Shown here piece by piece: positions 9,323 to 18,603 of a stretch of DNA of 34,208 bases. Position 1 is the first letter of the stretch; the number at the start of each line of letters is the position of its first letter. Source of the stretch: Acidobacteriaceae bacterium (GTDB lineage Bacteria > Acidobacteriota > Terriglobia > Terriglobales > Acidobacteriaceae); contig PLZN01000067.1 in the NCBI GenBank assembly GCA_003152195.1, forward strand, positions 908 through 35,115, written 5' to 3'. The notes beneath the pieces are model-generated. The model was given only the letters and a program-made list of their open reading frames with translations, made no database searches and was not told the DNA's origin. The position numbers were made by a program, and so were the translations under genes.

Positions 9323-10369
9323 TTAGATCAGCTGTTTTTCTCTCATGACTCCTTTGACATAGGTCAAGTCCCTCCGCATAGCGTCAATCACTTCTTGCTT
9401 CGGAACAGTAAGCGTCTTGTTGCCGTTCTCGGCGCCCCCGAGCTCGGGATATTCAAAGTGCAGTTGCACCGGGCCTGAGAAACCGTTCTTCTTCACAATG
9501 GCAAAGAATCCTGGGAAATTGACCATACCCTGACCTGTTGGACACCAGTGCGGAACCCAAGCGTTTTCGATAGCGAGCGACTTGTCAAACGGATCGGGAT
9601 GGGTGTTCTTCCCTTTGTTCTGCTGCCAAGTGAAGTCCTTAAGGGCGATCCCTCTCATTTGATTCTTAACCAGACGAGAACTCGCGATCCAGCCACCATA
9701 GCCACCTTCGATTGTCGCGTGACCGATGTCATAGTTGATTCCGATCCAGCGAGGATCGAGACCCTGGAACATAGTCCAAAGATCCCAAATTGGCCCCCCA
9801 ACCCGTCCGGGTCCGGACTCCGTGTGATACATTCCGCAGATCTGATGTTCTTCGTTTAGTTCAGCCAGCGCTCTCACCTGCGGCTTCAGTTCATTGAGCC
9901 TTTCCGCAATGCCCTGGTCTGCCGAATAGTTTAAAAAGCCCAATCTATATTGGCGAATACCCAGTCGGTTGGCTGTTTTCAAGACTGCCTCGGCATGGGG
10001 TGTCTTGACGCTCATGATACCCGTCGTAATCATTGGAACTTGCAGGCCGGCGCGGCGAACCATCTCAACTGCCGCTGGAAGATCGGTCTCCACTCGGCCG
10101 GGCAACACGTGACCGCCGGCACGAACCGTAAGGTCAACACCATCGAACCCGATATCCCTCGCAATCGCAGCCGCATCATTGACGCTGGCCCATTGTAAGT
10201 GCTTGGAGAAGATACAAATCTTTAGCTTGCCCGGGTTGCCAGCCCTGGTCTTGACTGCATCTGCGTTCTGGGGAGTATCTTTGGCAAATGCATGCAATGC
10301 GCCGGACATAGCCGCGCCCATCAGCAACGTACGACGCGACATCATACCGTGTGAGAAATCGTTGATCAT
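9323..10369 (-). CDS. Sugar phosphate isomerase/epimerase family TIM-barrel protein, Tat-type leader (copy 2 of tandem duplication)
   Basis: MMSRRTLLMGAAMSGALHAFA leader; DIGFDGVDLTVR, GINYDIGHATIEGGYGGW, HFEYPELGG. About 80% identical by eye to the 11034-12080 protein. Confidence 0.88.
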   Translation of the reverse strand: MINDFSHGMMSRRTLLMGAAMSGALHAFAKDTPQNADAVKTRAGNPGKLKICIFSKHLQWASVNDAAAIARDIGFDGVDLTVRAGGHVLPGRVETDLPAAVEMVRRAGLQVPMITTGIMSVKTPHAEAVLKTANRLGIRQYRLGFLNYSADQGIAERLNELKPQVRALAELNEEHQICGMYHTESGPGRVGGPIWDLWTMFQGLDPRWIGINYDIGHATIEGGYGGWIASSRLVKNQMRGIALKDFTWQQNKGKNTHPDPFDKSLAIENAWVPHWCPTGQGMVNFPGFFAIVKKNGFSGPVQLHFEYPELGGAENGNKTLTVPKQEVIDAMRRDLTYVKGVMREKQLI

Positions 10370-10370
10370 T

Positions 10371-11022
10371 TTAAGTCATCCATTCTGCGCTAGCGCGTGC
10401 AACTCGATCTTTTTGGCTGAGATAGGCGCTGAGATTCTGGATTTGCTCAGGGGTGGCGCTCAGAGGTTTCATCACCGAATGGCTGTCGTCGACGATCGTT
10501 TCTATGTCCTGTGACTGGAGCAAGTGAAACGCTCCATCGAGATCCTCCAATTGCAAGTCAAAATCGGTTCGCCCTCTGGCACCCCGAAGGGTTTGGCCGT
10601 TCCGCAGCGTTACGGTGACCAGGCCGTAGCCAGTAGTAACGTGTTGGTCGGGATGCAACAGCACATTGTGTATCTCTTCCGCTGTCATCCTGCTGCCTAC
10701 ATCCGACTAGATCTGGACCTTTGGACGATCCCTTGCCGTGAACCACTGTGGCAAGAACCACAAGTTCCCTCTCCCCAGAAAAATTTATCGCCCCCGGCCG
10801 CGTCACTGGCGACGACGGTTTGAGGGGCCGGAGCGTTGAGCGAATGGACAAAGGCTGCGATGGCGTCGAGCTGGTGTTGCGGCAGTGCAAACGCAGGCAT
10901 ACCTCCGGCGGGAATCCCTGACTCAATGAGATTCCGCAACTGCTCGGCCGAACGCCTGCGCACATCGGGATTGCCGGTGAGTTTTGGGGCGTGATCGGTT
11001 CCGAAAGTGTCGGCGCCATGGC
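10371..11022 (-). pseudogene. Decayed duplicate of the cytochrome c domain of the 12137-14485 quinoprotein (frameshifted, propeller deleted)
   Basis: Pieces RRRSAEQLRNLIESGIPAGGMPAFALPQHQLDA...GEGTCGSCH and MTAEEIHNVLLHP...NLSAYLSQ match the intact gene but lie in different frames; extra bases near 10698-10716 and 10741-10759 relative to the intact copy; the match stops at NLSAYLSQ. Confidence 0.88.
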
Positions 11023-11033
11023 AAGGTTCCTCC

Positions 11034-12080
11034 TTAGATCAGCTGTTTTTCTCTCATGACTCCTTTCACAAAGGTCAAGTCCCTGCGCATCGCGTCAATC
11101 ACTTCTTGCTTGGGAATAGTAAGATTCTTTTTGCCGTTCTCGGCGCCCCCGAGCCCGGGATATTCAAAGTGGAGCTGCACCGGGCCGGAGAAACCGTTCT
11201 TCTTCACAATGTCAAAAAATCCCGCGAAATTGACCATGCCTTGGCCTGTTGGACACCAGTGTGGCACCCAGGCGTCTTCAATACCGAGCGACTTGTCAAA
11301 CGGATCGGGATGGATGTTTTTCCCTTTGTTCTGCTGCCAGGTGAAGTCCTTAAGAGCAATCCCTCGCATCTGATTCTTAACCAGGCGAGAACTCGCGATC
11401 CAGCCACCATAGCCACCTTCGACCGTCGCGTGACCGATGTCATAGTTGACTGCAAGCCATCGAGGATCGAGCCCCTGGAACAGGGTCCAAACATCCCAAA
11501 TTGGCCCTCCAATCAGTCCGGGGCCGGAATGGGTGTGATACATTCCGCAGATCTGATTTTCTTTGTTTAGGTCAGCCAGTGCTTTCACCTGCGGCTTCAA
11601 TTGGTTGAGTCTTTCCACAACGCCCTCGTTTGCAAGATAACTGAACCATCCCCACCTATATTGACGAATGCCCAGTTTGCTGGCTGTTCTTAAGATTGCC
11701 TCGGCATGCGGAGTCTCGGCACCCATAATCTCCGTCGTAATCATGGGAACTTCGAGGCCGGCGCGGTGAACAGCCTCAACGGCCGCTGGAAGGTCAGTCT
11801 CCACTCGGTCGGGCGAAATGTGGCCGTCGGAACGAACCGTGAGGTCAACACCGTCGAACCCGATATCCCTCGCAATCGCAGCCGCGTCACTGATGCTGGT
11901 CCATTGTAAGTGCTTGGAGAAGACACAAATCTTTAGCTTGCCTGGGTTGCTGGCCGCTGGCTCCACTGCATCCGCACTCTGGGGAGTATCTTTGGCAAGT
12001 GCATGCAAGGCGCTGGACATAGCCGCACCCAGCAACAATGTACGGCGCGACATCATACCTTGTGAGAAATCATTCATCAT
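11034..12080 (-). CDS. Sugar phosphate isomerase/epimerase family TIM-barrel protein, Tat-type leader (copy 1)
   Basis: MMSRRTLLLGAAMSSALHALA leader; same length (348 aa) and motifs as 9323-10369. Confidence 0.88.
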   Translation of the reverse strand: MMNDFSQGMMSRRTLLLGAAMSSALHALAKDTPQSADAVEPAASNPGKLKICVFSKHLQWTSISDAAAIARDIGFDGVDLTVRSDGHISPDRVETDLPAAVEAVHRAGLEVPMITTEIMGAETPHAEAILRTASKLGIRQYRWGWFSYLANEGVVERLNQLKPQVKALADLNKENQICGMYHTHSGPGLIGGPIWDVWTLFQGLDPRWLAVNYDIGHATVEGGYGGWIASSRLVKNQMRGIALKDFTWQQNKGKNIHPDPFDKSLGIEDAWVPHWCPTGQGMVNFAGFFDIVKKNGFSGPVQLHFEYPGLGGAENGKKNLTIPKQEVIDAMRRDLTFVKGVMREKQLI

Positions 12081-12136
12081 TTAAGGCCATCCATTCTGCG
12101 AGATACAAAGCGTGCAGCTCGGTCTATATGCGAGAT

Positions 12137-14485
12137 TTACGGAGACGGCAAGCCGAAGCACAAAAATGCAGAGCCAGCGGCCACCGCTACGAATTGCTTT
12201 CCACCAACTGCATACGTCATTGGAGAGGCTTTCATTCCGACGTTGGTGTCAAAATGCCACAACGTTTTACCTTTCCGCTCATCGACTGCTACGAAGGCGC
12301 CGTTCGGGTCGCCATAAAAAACAAGCCCGCCTGCTGTTGCCAGCACGCCAGACCAGGTCTTCAGGATCACTGGTCCAGTTTGCGGAATTTCCCAGGCCAC
12401 CTCACCAGTATCGATATTGATCGCCCGCATGTATCTCTCGCCAGGTTTGACAGGATCTTCAGACGCCTTCTGACTGTTGGATGCCTCAATCGGATGACAA
12501 TCCTCCAGCGTCATCAGATAGTAGAGGCGGGTCGTCTGACTAAATGCTGTGGAACTCCAGTTGGCTGCGTTGTCCGGACAACCTCTCTCTCGACTCGATG
12601 CCGTTGCAGGTTGCACCGCGAGCTGCGGGCGCCCATCTGGACCAATGCCGGTGGCCCAATTCACGCGATGCAGGAAGGTTTTCGCGAGGAGCACCTCTCC
12701 GTTCGTACGGTCTAACACATAGAAGAACCCGTTCCGATCCGCATGCAGCAGCAGCTTCCTCTGCTTCCCGCGATATTCGGTATCGACGAGGACCGGGGGC
12801 TCGGTTGCGTCGCGGTCTGCCGTATCGTGCGGCGTGAACTGGAAGTACCACTTCAATGCGCCAGTCTGGGGTTTGAGCGCGAGTATGCAGTCGGTGAAGA
12901 GGTTATCGCCGGGGCGGTCGCGATCGTCACGATCCGGCCAGGGATTGCCGGTTGCCCAGTAGAGCGTATCCGTTTCTTTGTCGTATGTCCCGGTCAGCCA
13001 GGTGGAGCCACCGCTCAGCAGCGGCTCTTTGCCCCAGGTTTCAATGCCGGGTTCGCCCTTTGCAGGAAGTGTCCAGTGGCGCCAAACCAGTTCGCCTGTG
13101 TCGGCCTTGTAACAGGCAATGAAGCCGCGCATGCCCCAGTCGCCCCCGGAGACGCCGGCGATGACGGTGTCGTTGACAATCAACGGTGACACCGTCGAGC
13201 CATAATGCTCCTTCTGCTCGGGCATTACGACCTCCCAGATCAAGCTACCCGTCACGCGATTCAACGCCAGCAGATGAGCGTTATCTGTGACCACGAAGAT
13301 CTTGTCGCCGAGTACCGCGACGCCGCGATTCGTGCCGACGGATGCATCTCCAACCAGACCCGGGGTGGGTGGACGGGAATACTTCCAGATCTGGCCCCCA
13401 GTCAGCGCGTCGATGGCGTAGGCCTGGTTATTGCCGGATAGGTACATGACGCCGTCGGCGACGATAGGCGTTGACTCCAGGCCGAAATGGGGCATGGGGA
13501 AGATCCACTTGAGAACCAGATCTTTTACGTTCGATGCATTGATCTGCGTCAGGCCACTGTAGCGATTGCCGTCCAGCTTGCCATTGTAGGTGGGCCAATC
13601 GCCCGGCCGGGGATCGAGGATTCTGGAAAACCCGACGTCTTGCACCTGGGAAGCGTATTGCGCGTTGGGCGCTTTCAACGGTCCCGGCTCGATCCCTGTC
13701 AGTTGGCTGAGATAGGCGCTGAGATTCTGAATTTGATCAGGGGTGGCGCTCAGAGGTTTCATCACCGAATGGCTGTCGTCGACGATCGCTACTATGTCGT
13801 GTGACTGGAGCAAGTGAAACGCTCCATCGAGATCCTCCAATTGCAAGTCAAAATTGGTTCGCCCTCTGGCAAAGCCCCGAAGCGTCTGACCATTCTGCAG
13901 CGTTACGGTAACCAGGTCGTAGCCCGTAGTAATGTGTTGGCCGGGATGCAACAGCACATTGTGTATCTCTTCCGCCGTCATCCGGCTGCCTACATCGGAT
14001 AGATCGGGACCTTTGGACGATCCCTTGCCGCGAACCATGTGGCACGACCCACAAGTTCCTTCTCCCCAGAAGAATTTATCTCCCCCGGCCGCATCACCGG
14101 CGACGACGGTCTGAGAGGCCGGAGCGTTAAGCGAATGGACAAAGGCTGCGACCGCGTCGAGCTGGTGTTGCGGCAATGCAAACGCAGGCATACCTCCGGC
14201 GGGAATCCCTGACTCAATGAGATCCCGCAACTGCTCGGCCGAACGCCTGCGCACATCGGGATTGCCGTCGAGCTTCGGGGCGTGACCGGTTCCGAAAGTG
14301 TCGGCGCCATGGCACCCGGAGCAATTGCTCGCGTACACTGTTTTTCCATCCTGAAGCAGTGTTGACGGCGGAGACTGGGGATTTTGGCACAACAAAAGTG
14401 CAGGCGCGAAGAGAGCGACCAGCAAAAGATAGCGGCCGCTCCCCGGGTCACGCGAAATTCCACACTCGTTGGACTTTATCGTCAT
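12137..14485 (-). CDS. Diheme cytochrome c - PQQ-type beta-propeller quinoprotein dehydrogenase-like fusion
   Basis: Signal-like N-terminus; two CxxCH motifs (CSGCH, CGSCH); propeller motifs DWPTYNGKLDGNRYSGLTQINASNV, GGSTWLTGTYDKETDTLYWATGNPWPD, GDNLFTDCILALKPQTGALKWYFQFTPHDTADRDATEPPVL. Confidence 0.9.
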   Translation of the reverse strand: MTIKSNECGISRDPGSGRYLLLVALFAPALLLCQNPQSPPSTLLQDGKTVYASNCSGCHGADTFGTGHAPKLDGNPDVRRRSAEQLRDLIESGIPAGGMPAFALPQHQLDAVAAFVHSLNAPASQTVVAGDAAGGDKFFWGEGTCGSCHMVRGKGSSKGPDLSDVGSRMTAEEIHNVLLHPGQHITTGYDLVTVTLQNGQTLRGFARGRTNFDLQLEDLDGAFHLLQSHDIVAIVDDSHSVMKPLSATPDQIQNLSAYLSQLTGIEPGPLKAPNAQYASQVQDVGFSRILDPRPGDWPTYNGKLDGNRYSGLTQINASNVKDLVLKWIFPMPHFGLESTPIVADGVMYLSGNNQAYAIDALTGGQIWKYSRPPTPGLVGDASVGTNRGVAVLGDKIFVVTDNAHLLALNRVTGSLIWEVVMPEQKEHYGSTVSPLIVNDTVIAGVSGGDWGMRGFIACYKADTGELVWRHWTLPAKGEPGIETWGKEPLLSGGSTWLTGTYDKETDTLYWATGNPWPDRDDRDRPGDNLFTDCILALKPQTGALKWYFQFTPHDTADRDATEPPVLVDTEYRGKQRKLLLHADRNGFFYVLDRTNGEVLLAKTFLHRVNWATGIGPDGRPQLAVQPATASSRERGCPDNAANWSSTAFSQTTRLYYLMTLEDCHPIEASNSQKASEDPVKPGERYMRAINIDTGEVAWEIPQTGPVILKTWSGVLATAGGLVFYGDPNGAFVAVDERKGKTLWHFDTNVGMKASPMTYAVGGKQFVAVAAGSAFLCFGLPSP

Positions 14486-14528
14486 TTGTCATCCCGATGC
14501 TAAAAGCAGTTGACGAGAACGGAAGCGA

Positions 14529-14538
14529 TGATATATCA
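14529..14538. promoter_or_regulatory. Candidate operator TGATATATCA in divergent promoter of quinoprotein and MFS genes
   Basis: Perfect 10-bp palindrome between minus-strand start 14485 and plus-strand start 14564/14573; same word at 20212 and 25106. Confidence 0.6.
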
Positions 14539-14563
14539 GTTTCTACATGCCGCGCAATGAAGA

Positions 14564-15871
14564 ATGGAGATCATGACCCAGATATCCCAGGTCGAACGTA
14601 TTCCGTATGATGACGGCGCCGGGCGCGCGCGACGTTCCCTGGAGAATTTGACGAACGGTCCGGCCGAGTCCAAAGGCCGCTGGTTGATGCTCGCCTTCGC
14701 CTTTGTCGCCACGGTCATCAATTATCTTGACCGGCAAACGCTTTCGGTTCTTGCCCCGGTGATGCTTGAGCGCTTCAAGATTTCGGCCACGACATACAGC
14801 CACATCATTTTTGCGTTTATGTTGGCCTATACCGTGATGAACGGGGTTTCAGGCCCGCTGCTCGATCGACTGGGAACCAAAATCGGGTATGCGCTAACTA
14901 TCGCGTGGTGGTCCGCGGCCGAGATTCTTCATGCTTTTTCAGGTGGAGCGATCAGCCTGGGAGTATTCCGATTTCTCCTCGGCGTTGGCGAAGCGGGAAA
15001 CTATCCTGCGGGAGTCAAGGTCATCGGGGAGTGGTTTCCACCGCGGGAGCGATCATTAGCATCGGGAATCTTTAATAGCGGCGCAGCGGTCGGAGCGATG
15101 CTCGCGCCTCCCTTGCTAGCGTGGACGGTGCTGCAAATGGGCTGGCAGGCATCGTTCGTCATTGTGGGCGCTTTAGGGTTCGTCTGGTTGGGAGCTTGGT
15201 TAATCTTCTATCGCACACCTCCAGACACCCCCGGAGAAGTTGAATCTCCTCCCCCTGCTGTTTGGGCTCTGGCTAAGTCGCGCTTTGTTTGGCAGTTCAC
15301 GTTGTCCAAGGTCTTCGCGGATCCTGTCTGGTATTTCTACACCTTCTGGTTTCCCCAGTATTTGAAAGTTGGACATGGATTCACCATGAAAGAAATCGGG
15401 GAAACCGCATGGATCCCATTCTTTACCGGAGGCGTTGGGAACTTAGCAGGTGGTTTCTTGTGCAGCTGGCTGCTACGGGTTGGACTATCCCCGCAAACTG
15501 CCCGCCGGGTTGGCGTCTTAATCTTCTCGGCTCCGATGGTAGCGGCTGTACCGGCGGCTATGGTTCATAGCTCGATGTTTGCCATCGGGCTGATATCTAC
15601 AGCCACGTTCGGCTATTGCGGGGCTTTGGCAAACGTTCTTGCCATCCCACGAGACTTGTTCCCCAAGAATGCAGTGGCCTCGATTTGGGGTCTCGCAAGT
15701 ATGGGCTCAGGTTTTGGTGGAATGTTCTTCAGTCTGATTACCGGATGGCTTGTCGACCACTATTCGTTCAAACCAGCCTTCGTGCTATTCGGGCTAACTC
15801 CTATCATCGCGGCCGCTCTAATCTGGTCGCTGCCTAGAGCCATCGTGCCGGCTTTGCGCACCAAAGCTTAG
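14564..15871 (+). CDS. MFS transporter, ACS (hexuronate/galactonate)-like
   Basis: Multi-TM protein with VINYLDRQTLSVLAPVM, GVGEAGNYPAGVKVIGEWFPPRERSLASGIFNSGAAVGAMLAPPL typical of ACS-family sugar-acid transporters. Start may be 14573. Confidence 0.88.
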   Translation: MEIMTQISQVERIPYDDGAGRARRSLENLTNGPAESKGRWLMLAFAFVATVINYLDRQTLSVLAPVMLERFKISATTYSHIIFAFMLAYTVMNGVSGPLLDRLGTKIGYALTIAWWSAAEILHAFSGGAISLGVFRFLLGVGEAGNYPAGVKVIGEWFPPRERSLASGIFNSGAAVGAMLAPPLLAWTVLQMGWQASFVIVGALGFVWLGAWLIFYRTPPDTPGEVESPPPAVWALAKSRFVWQFTLSKVFADPVWYFYTFWFPQYLKVGHGFTMKEIGETAWIPFFTGGVGNLAGGFLCSWLLRVGLSPQTARRVGVLIFSAPMVAAVPAAMVHSSMFAIGLISTATFGYCGALANVLAIPRDLFPKNAVASIWGLASMGSGFGGMFFSLITGWLVDHYSFKPAFVLFGLTPIIAAALIWSLPRAIVPALRTKA

Positions 15872-15995
15872 ATAAATGATTGCCATGCCTGGTAACTATT
15901 TCGTTGAGTTGATGAGAAGCAAATGGGGCAGGAAGGGAAGACACGCTGTGGTAACATTTGGACGATGTGGTTGATTCCACAAGGGTTCAGAGCTC

Positions 15996-16769
15996 TTGTT
16001 TCGGAACAACAATTTAAACAGCGAGGCTGGCTTGAAAAAACCTGCGATAGTATCTACCCGCTCTAAGCCTTCAGGGGAGTCACTCGCCGGAAGGGCATAC
16101 CAGCAGATCCGCGACGAGATTCTAAGAGGTGATCTTTCGATTGGGGATGTGTTGTCACGGCGTAAACTGGCCGATCGGCTTAACATGAGCTTCCTGCCAA
16201 TCACGGAAGCCATGCAGCGTCTGGAGGCAGAGGGTCTGGTCGAAAGCCGGCCGCGAATCGGAACGCGGGTCCGTATACCTACAGAGCAGGACATTAGAAA
16301 TAGCTATGTTATCCGCGAGGCTCTCGAATCGCAGGCAGCACGTCTTTGCGCGGAGCAAATCACGGCGAGCGAAAAGAAGCAGCTTCTCAGAAGTGCCAGG
16401 CACCTCGACGATCTTCATAGGGTTTCAGGACCCGAGGCGGAAGATTCAAGATTCCTGTTTTCTGTACATACCTATCATATGCAATTCCACCTGCGGATTG
16501 CTGAACTAGCCCAATGTCCCGGTTTGTCTAGTGCTATTGAGAAGGCGCAGGTGTTAGTGTTCAACTGGCTTTACGACACCGCTGCGGATAACAACAAAAC
16601 ACCACCGCGATTTCACTCGAATCTAGCGGACGCGTTGTGTTCTGGAGATCCGCTTGTGGCCGACGCCGCCATGCGGACACATATTCGCAACGGCCTTGAC
16701 TGGGTGCTTGAGCGACTGGCCAACTCTGAACATGGCAATAGCTGGCGCCTCAAAAGCGGCAGGAGTTAG
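15996..16769 (+). CDS. GntR-family transcriptional regulator (FadR/FCD-type)
   Basis: AYQQIRDEILRGDLSIGDVLSRRKLADRLNMSFLPITEAMQRLEAEGLVESRPRIGTRVR wHTH followed by an all-helical effector domain. Start is TTG in the ORF track and uncertain. Confidence 0.88.
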   Translation: MFRNNNLNSEAGLKKPAIVSTRSKPSGESLAGRAYQQIRDEILRGDLSIGDVLSRRKLADRLNMSFLPITEAMQRLEAEGLVESRPRIGTRVRIPTEQDIRNSYVIREALESQAARLCAEQITASEKKQLLRSARHLDDLHRVSGPEAEDSRFLFSVHTYHMQFHLRIAELAQCPGLSSAIEKAQVLVFNWLYDTAADNNKTPPRFHSNLADALCSGDPLVADAAMRTHIRNGLDWVLERLANSEHGNSWRLKSGRS

Positions 16770-16917
16770 TGTCCTCGGTTATAAGTCCGTTCACAAAACG
16801 CGGAGAAGCTTCTTCACGCTGAGCCGACCCGGCTGTGAACCCTTTGGTCAGACAGCACACCGGCGCGGCAACGAAATAGATGTTGACGACAATCGTTCGA
16901 TCGCCATATCCTTGCAC

Positions 16918-16927
16918 TGACATATCA
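16918..16927. promoter_or_regulatory. Candidate operator, TGACATATCA (one mismatch to TGATATATCA), upstream of fucosidase 1
   Basis: Context cacTGACATATCAac, ~62 bp before ATG 16990; equivalent position and flanks to the site upstream of fucosidase 2. Confidence 0.45.
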
Positions 16928-16989
16928 ACTGTACGAACATGCGCGGCCCAAAAGAACGTTGGGCTCTTACTGCGATGAGGATCTCGATC

Positions 16990-18525
16990 ATGATGAATAG
17001 AAGAAAGTTTGTTTTAACAGCTGGTGCTCTTGCTCTTGGGTCGTCTGCTCGTCTCAGGGGTCAGGGTAAGGTTCCTGATCCAGGACACCAGTTTTCTCCG
17101 CACGAGCTTAACCCCGTCCCTTACATTGAGGAAAGCCCGGTACCTGAGTACAGCTGGGCCCCTACCAGCGCTTATGAGGCGTTCCGGGATATGAAGTTTG
17201 GTGTACGCCTTCATTGGGGGATCTATTCTATCTGGCACCGGGGGAACGAGTCGTGGCCGTTCCTGAAAATGTCATTCGAAGATCGACAGCAGTACAACGA
17301 TCTGTACAAGACGTGGAACCCCGCTGGATTCGACGCTGACGAATGGATCAGCCTGTTCGACGAAAGCGGCATGAAGATGTTTGCCTTCACCAGCAAACAT
17401 CACGAAGGGTTCTCGATGTTCGACACCAAAACCCGCGTGCGGCAGCGTACGAACTGGGCTGCGGCAGGCGGCCCAAGGATTGAATCCTGCGACCTTGCGT
17501 ACAGCATTATGGAGACCCCGTTTCGCCGTGACGTGATAAAGGAGCTTTGCCGCGCGGCAAATAAGCGGAATATCAAAATCGATCTCTACTTTTCACACCC
17601 CGACTGGTATGATGCCGACTTTCGCCCCTACGTTCAGCATCCCCTGCAGGTTCCTTCATCCGCGAAACTACTCTCCGAGGTGGATATCCGACGCACGCAG
17701 CAAAGCTATGGCGGAAATCCTGTCATCGTGGCGGACCCGTCACCCGCCGAAGTGAAGCGGATGATGGAACGTCACCGCGCGCAGCTGGTTGAGTTATTGA
17801 CGAACTATGGAAAAATCGACATGCTGTGCCTTGACATGTATCTGGGTTCCGCTGTTTGGCCGGAGCTCCGCAAGACTGTGCTCAAGATGAGAGAGATACA
17901 ACCTGACGTCATGCTCCGCGACCGCGGCATCGGTAACTACGGTGATTACTACACCCCCGAGCGTGTCGTACCAAGCGGTAAACCGAGCGCCGGCATACCT
18001 TGGTTTGTCATTTACCCGCTGGGGAGCGACTTTTCCTACGAACCTGATCCCTCGAAACATAAGGGTACGGGCTGGATCATCTCCAATTTGGCCGACTCCG
18101 TTGCTAAAGGGGGCGGTTTCATGGTCGGCGTTGGTCCGAGTGCCAATGGTCAAATACACCCCGAAGCTGCCCGGCAGATGAGAGCAGCCGGCGCCTGGCT
18201 TAAGGTTAATGGTGAGGCGATTTACGCAACCCGGCCCCGTGATGAATCCTGGTCCGAAGGTGAATCGATTCGGTACACGCGAACAAAAGACCGGCAGACT
18301 GCGTATGCGATCAGTTTGCAATGGCCAGGAAAGGAGCTGCTGCTGACGACGTTAAAACCACGCGCCGGATCCGAGATTCGCCTGTTGGGCTACCCAAAGC
18401 CTTTGCAATGGACACTCGACCCAGCCCGTGGCCTTGCGATCGCTATCCCAACCGATTTACAGGATCCTGCGCACCGTCCTTGTGAATTTGCGTGGTGCTT
18501 CAAAATCGCAAGCGATAATGCCTGA
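16990..18525 (+). CDS. Alpha-L-fucosidase-like (GH29), Tat-type leader
   Basis: MMNRRKFVLTAGALALGSSARLRGQ; EAFRDMKFGVRLHWGIYSIWHRGNESW, FAFTSKHHEGFSMFDT, IDLYFSHPDWYDADF, YGKIDMLCLDMY. Confidence 0.88.
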   Translation: MMNRRKFVLTAGALALGSSARLRGQGKVPDPGHQFSPHELNPVPYIEESPVPEYSWAPTSAYEAFRDMKFGVRLHWGIYSIWHRGNESWPFLKMSFEDRQQYNDLYKTWNPAGFDADEWISLFDESGMKMFAFTSKHHEGFSMFDTKTRVRQRTNWAAAGGPRIESCDLAYSIMETPFRRDVIKELCRAANKRNIKIDLYFSHPDWYDADFRPYVQHPLQVPSSAKLLSEVDIRRTQQSYGGNPVIVADPSPAEVKRMMERHRAQLVELLTNYGKIDMLCLDMYLGSAVWPELRKTVLKMREIQPDVMLRDRGIGNYGDYYTPERVVPSGKPSAGIPWFVIYPLGSDFSYEPDPSKHKGTGWIISNLADSVAKGGGFMVGVGPSANGQIHPEAARQMRAAGAWLKVNGEAIYATRPRDESWSEGESIRYTRTKDRQTAYAISLQWPGKELLLTTLKPRAGSEIRLLGYPKPLQWTLDPARGLAIAIPTDLQDPAHRPCEFAWCFKIASDNA

Positions 18526-18551
18526 TTCCAGAAGACCCGAATCTAGATGAG

Positions 18552-18603
18552 CGAAAGTGTTGAACGGCCTACGGGCGAACTCCGTCAAGCGTTCACACTT
18601 TCG
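18552..18603 (-). terminator. Stem-loop at the 3' end of minus-strand fucosidase 2
   Basis: cgaaagtgttgaacg (18552-18566) pairs with cgttcacactttcg (18590-18603) with one bulged base; right arm overlaps the terminal codons. Confidence 0.5.
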
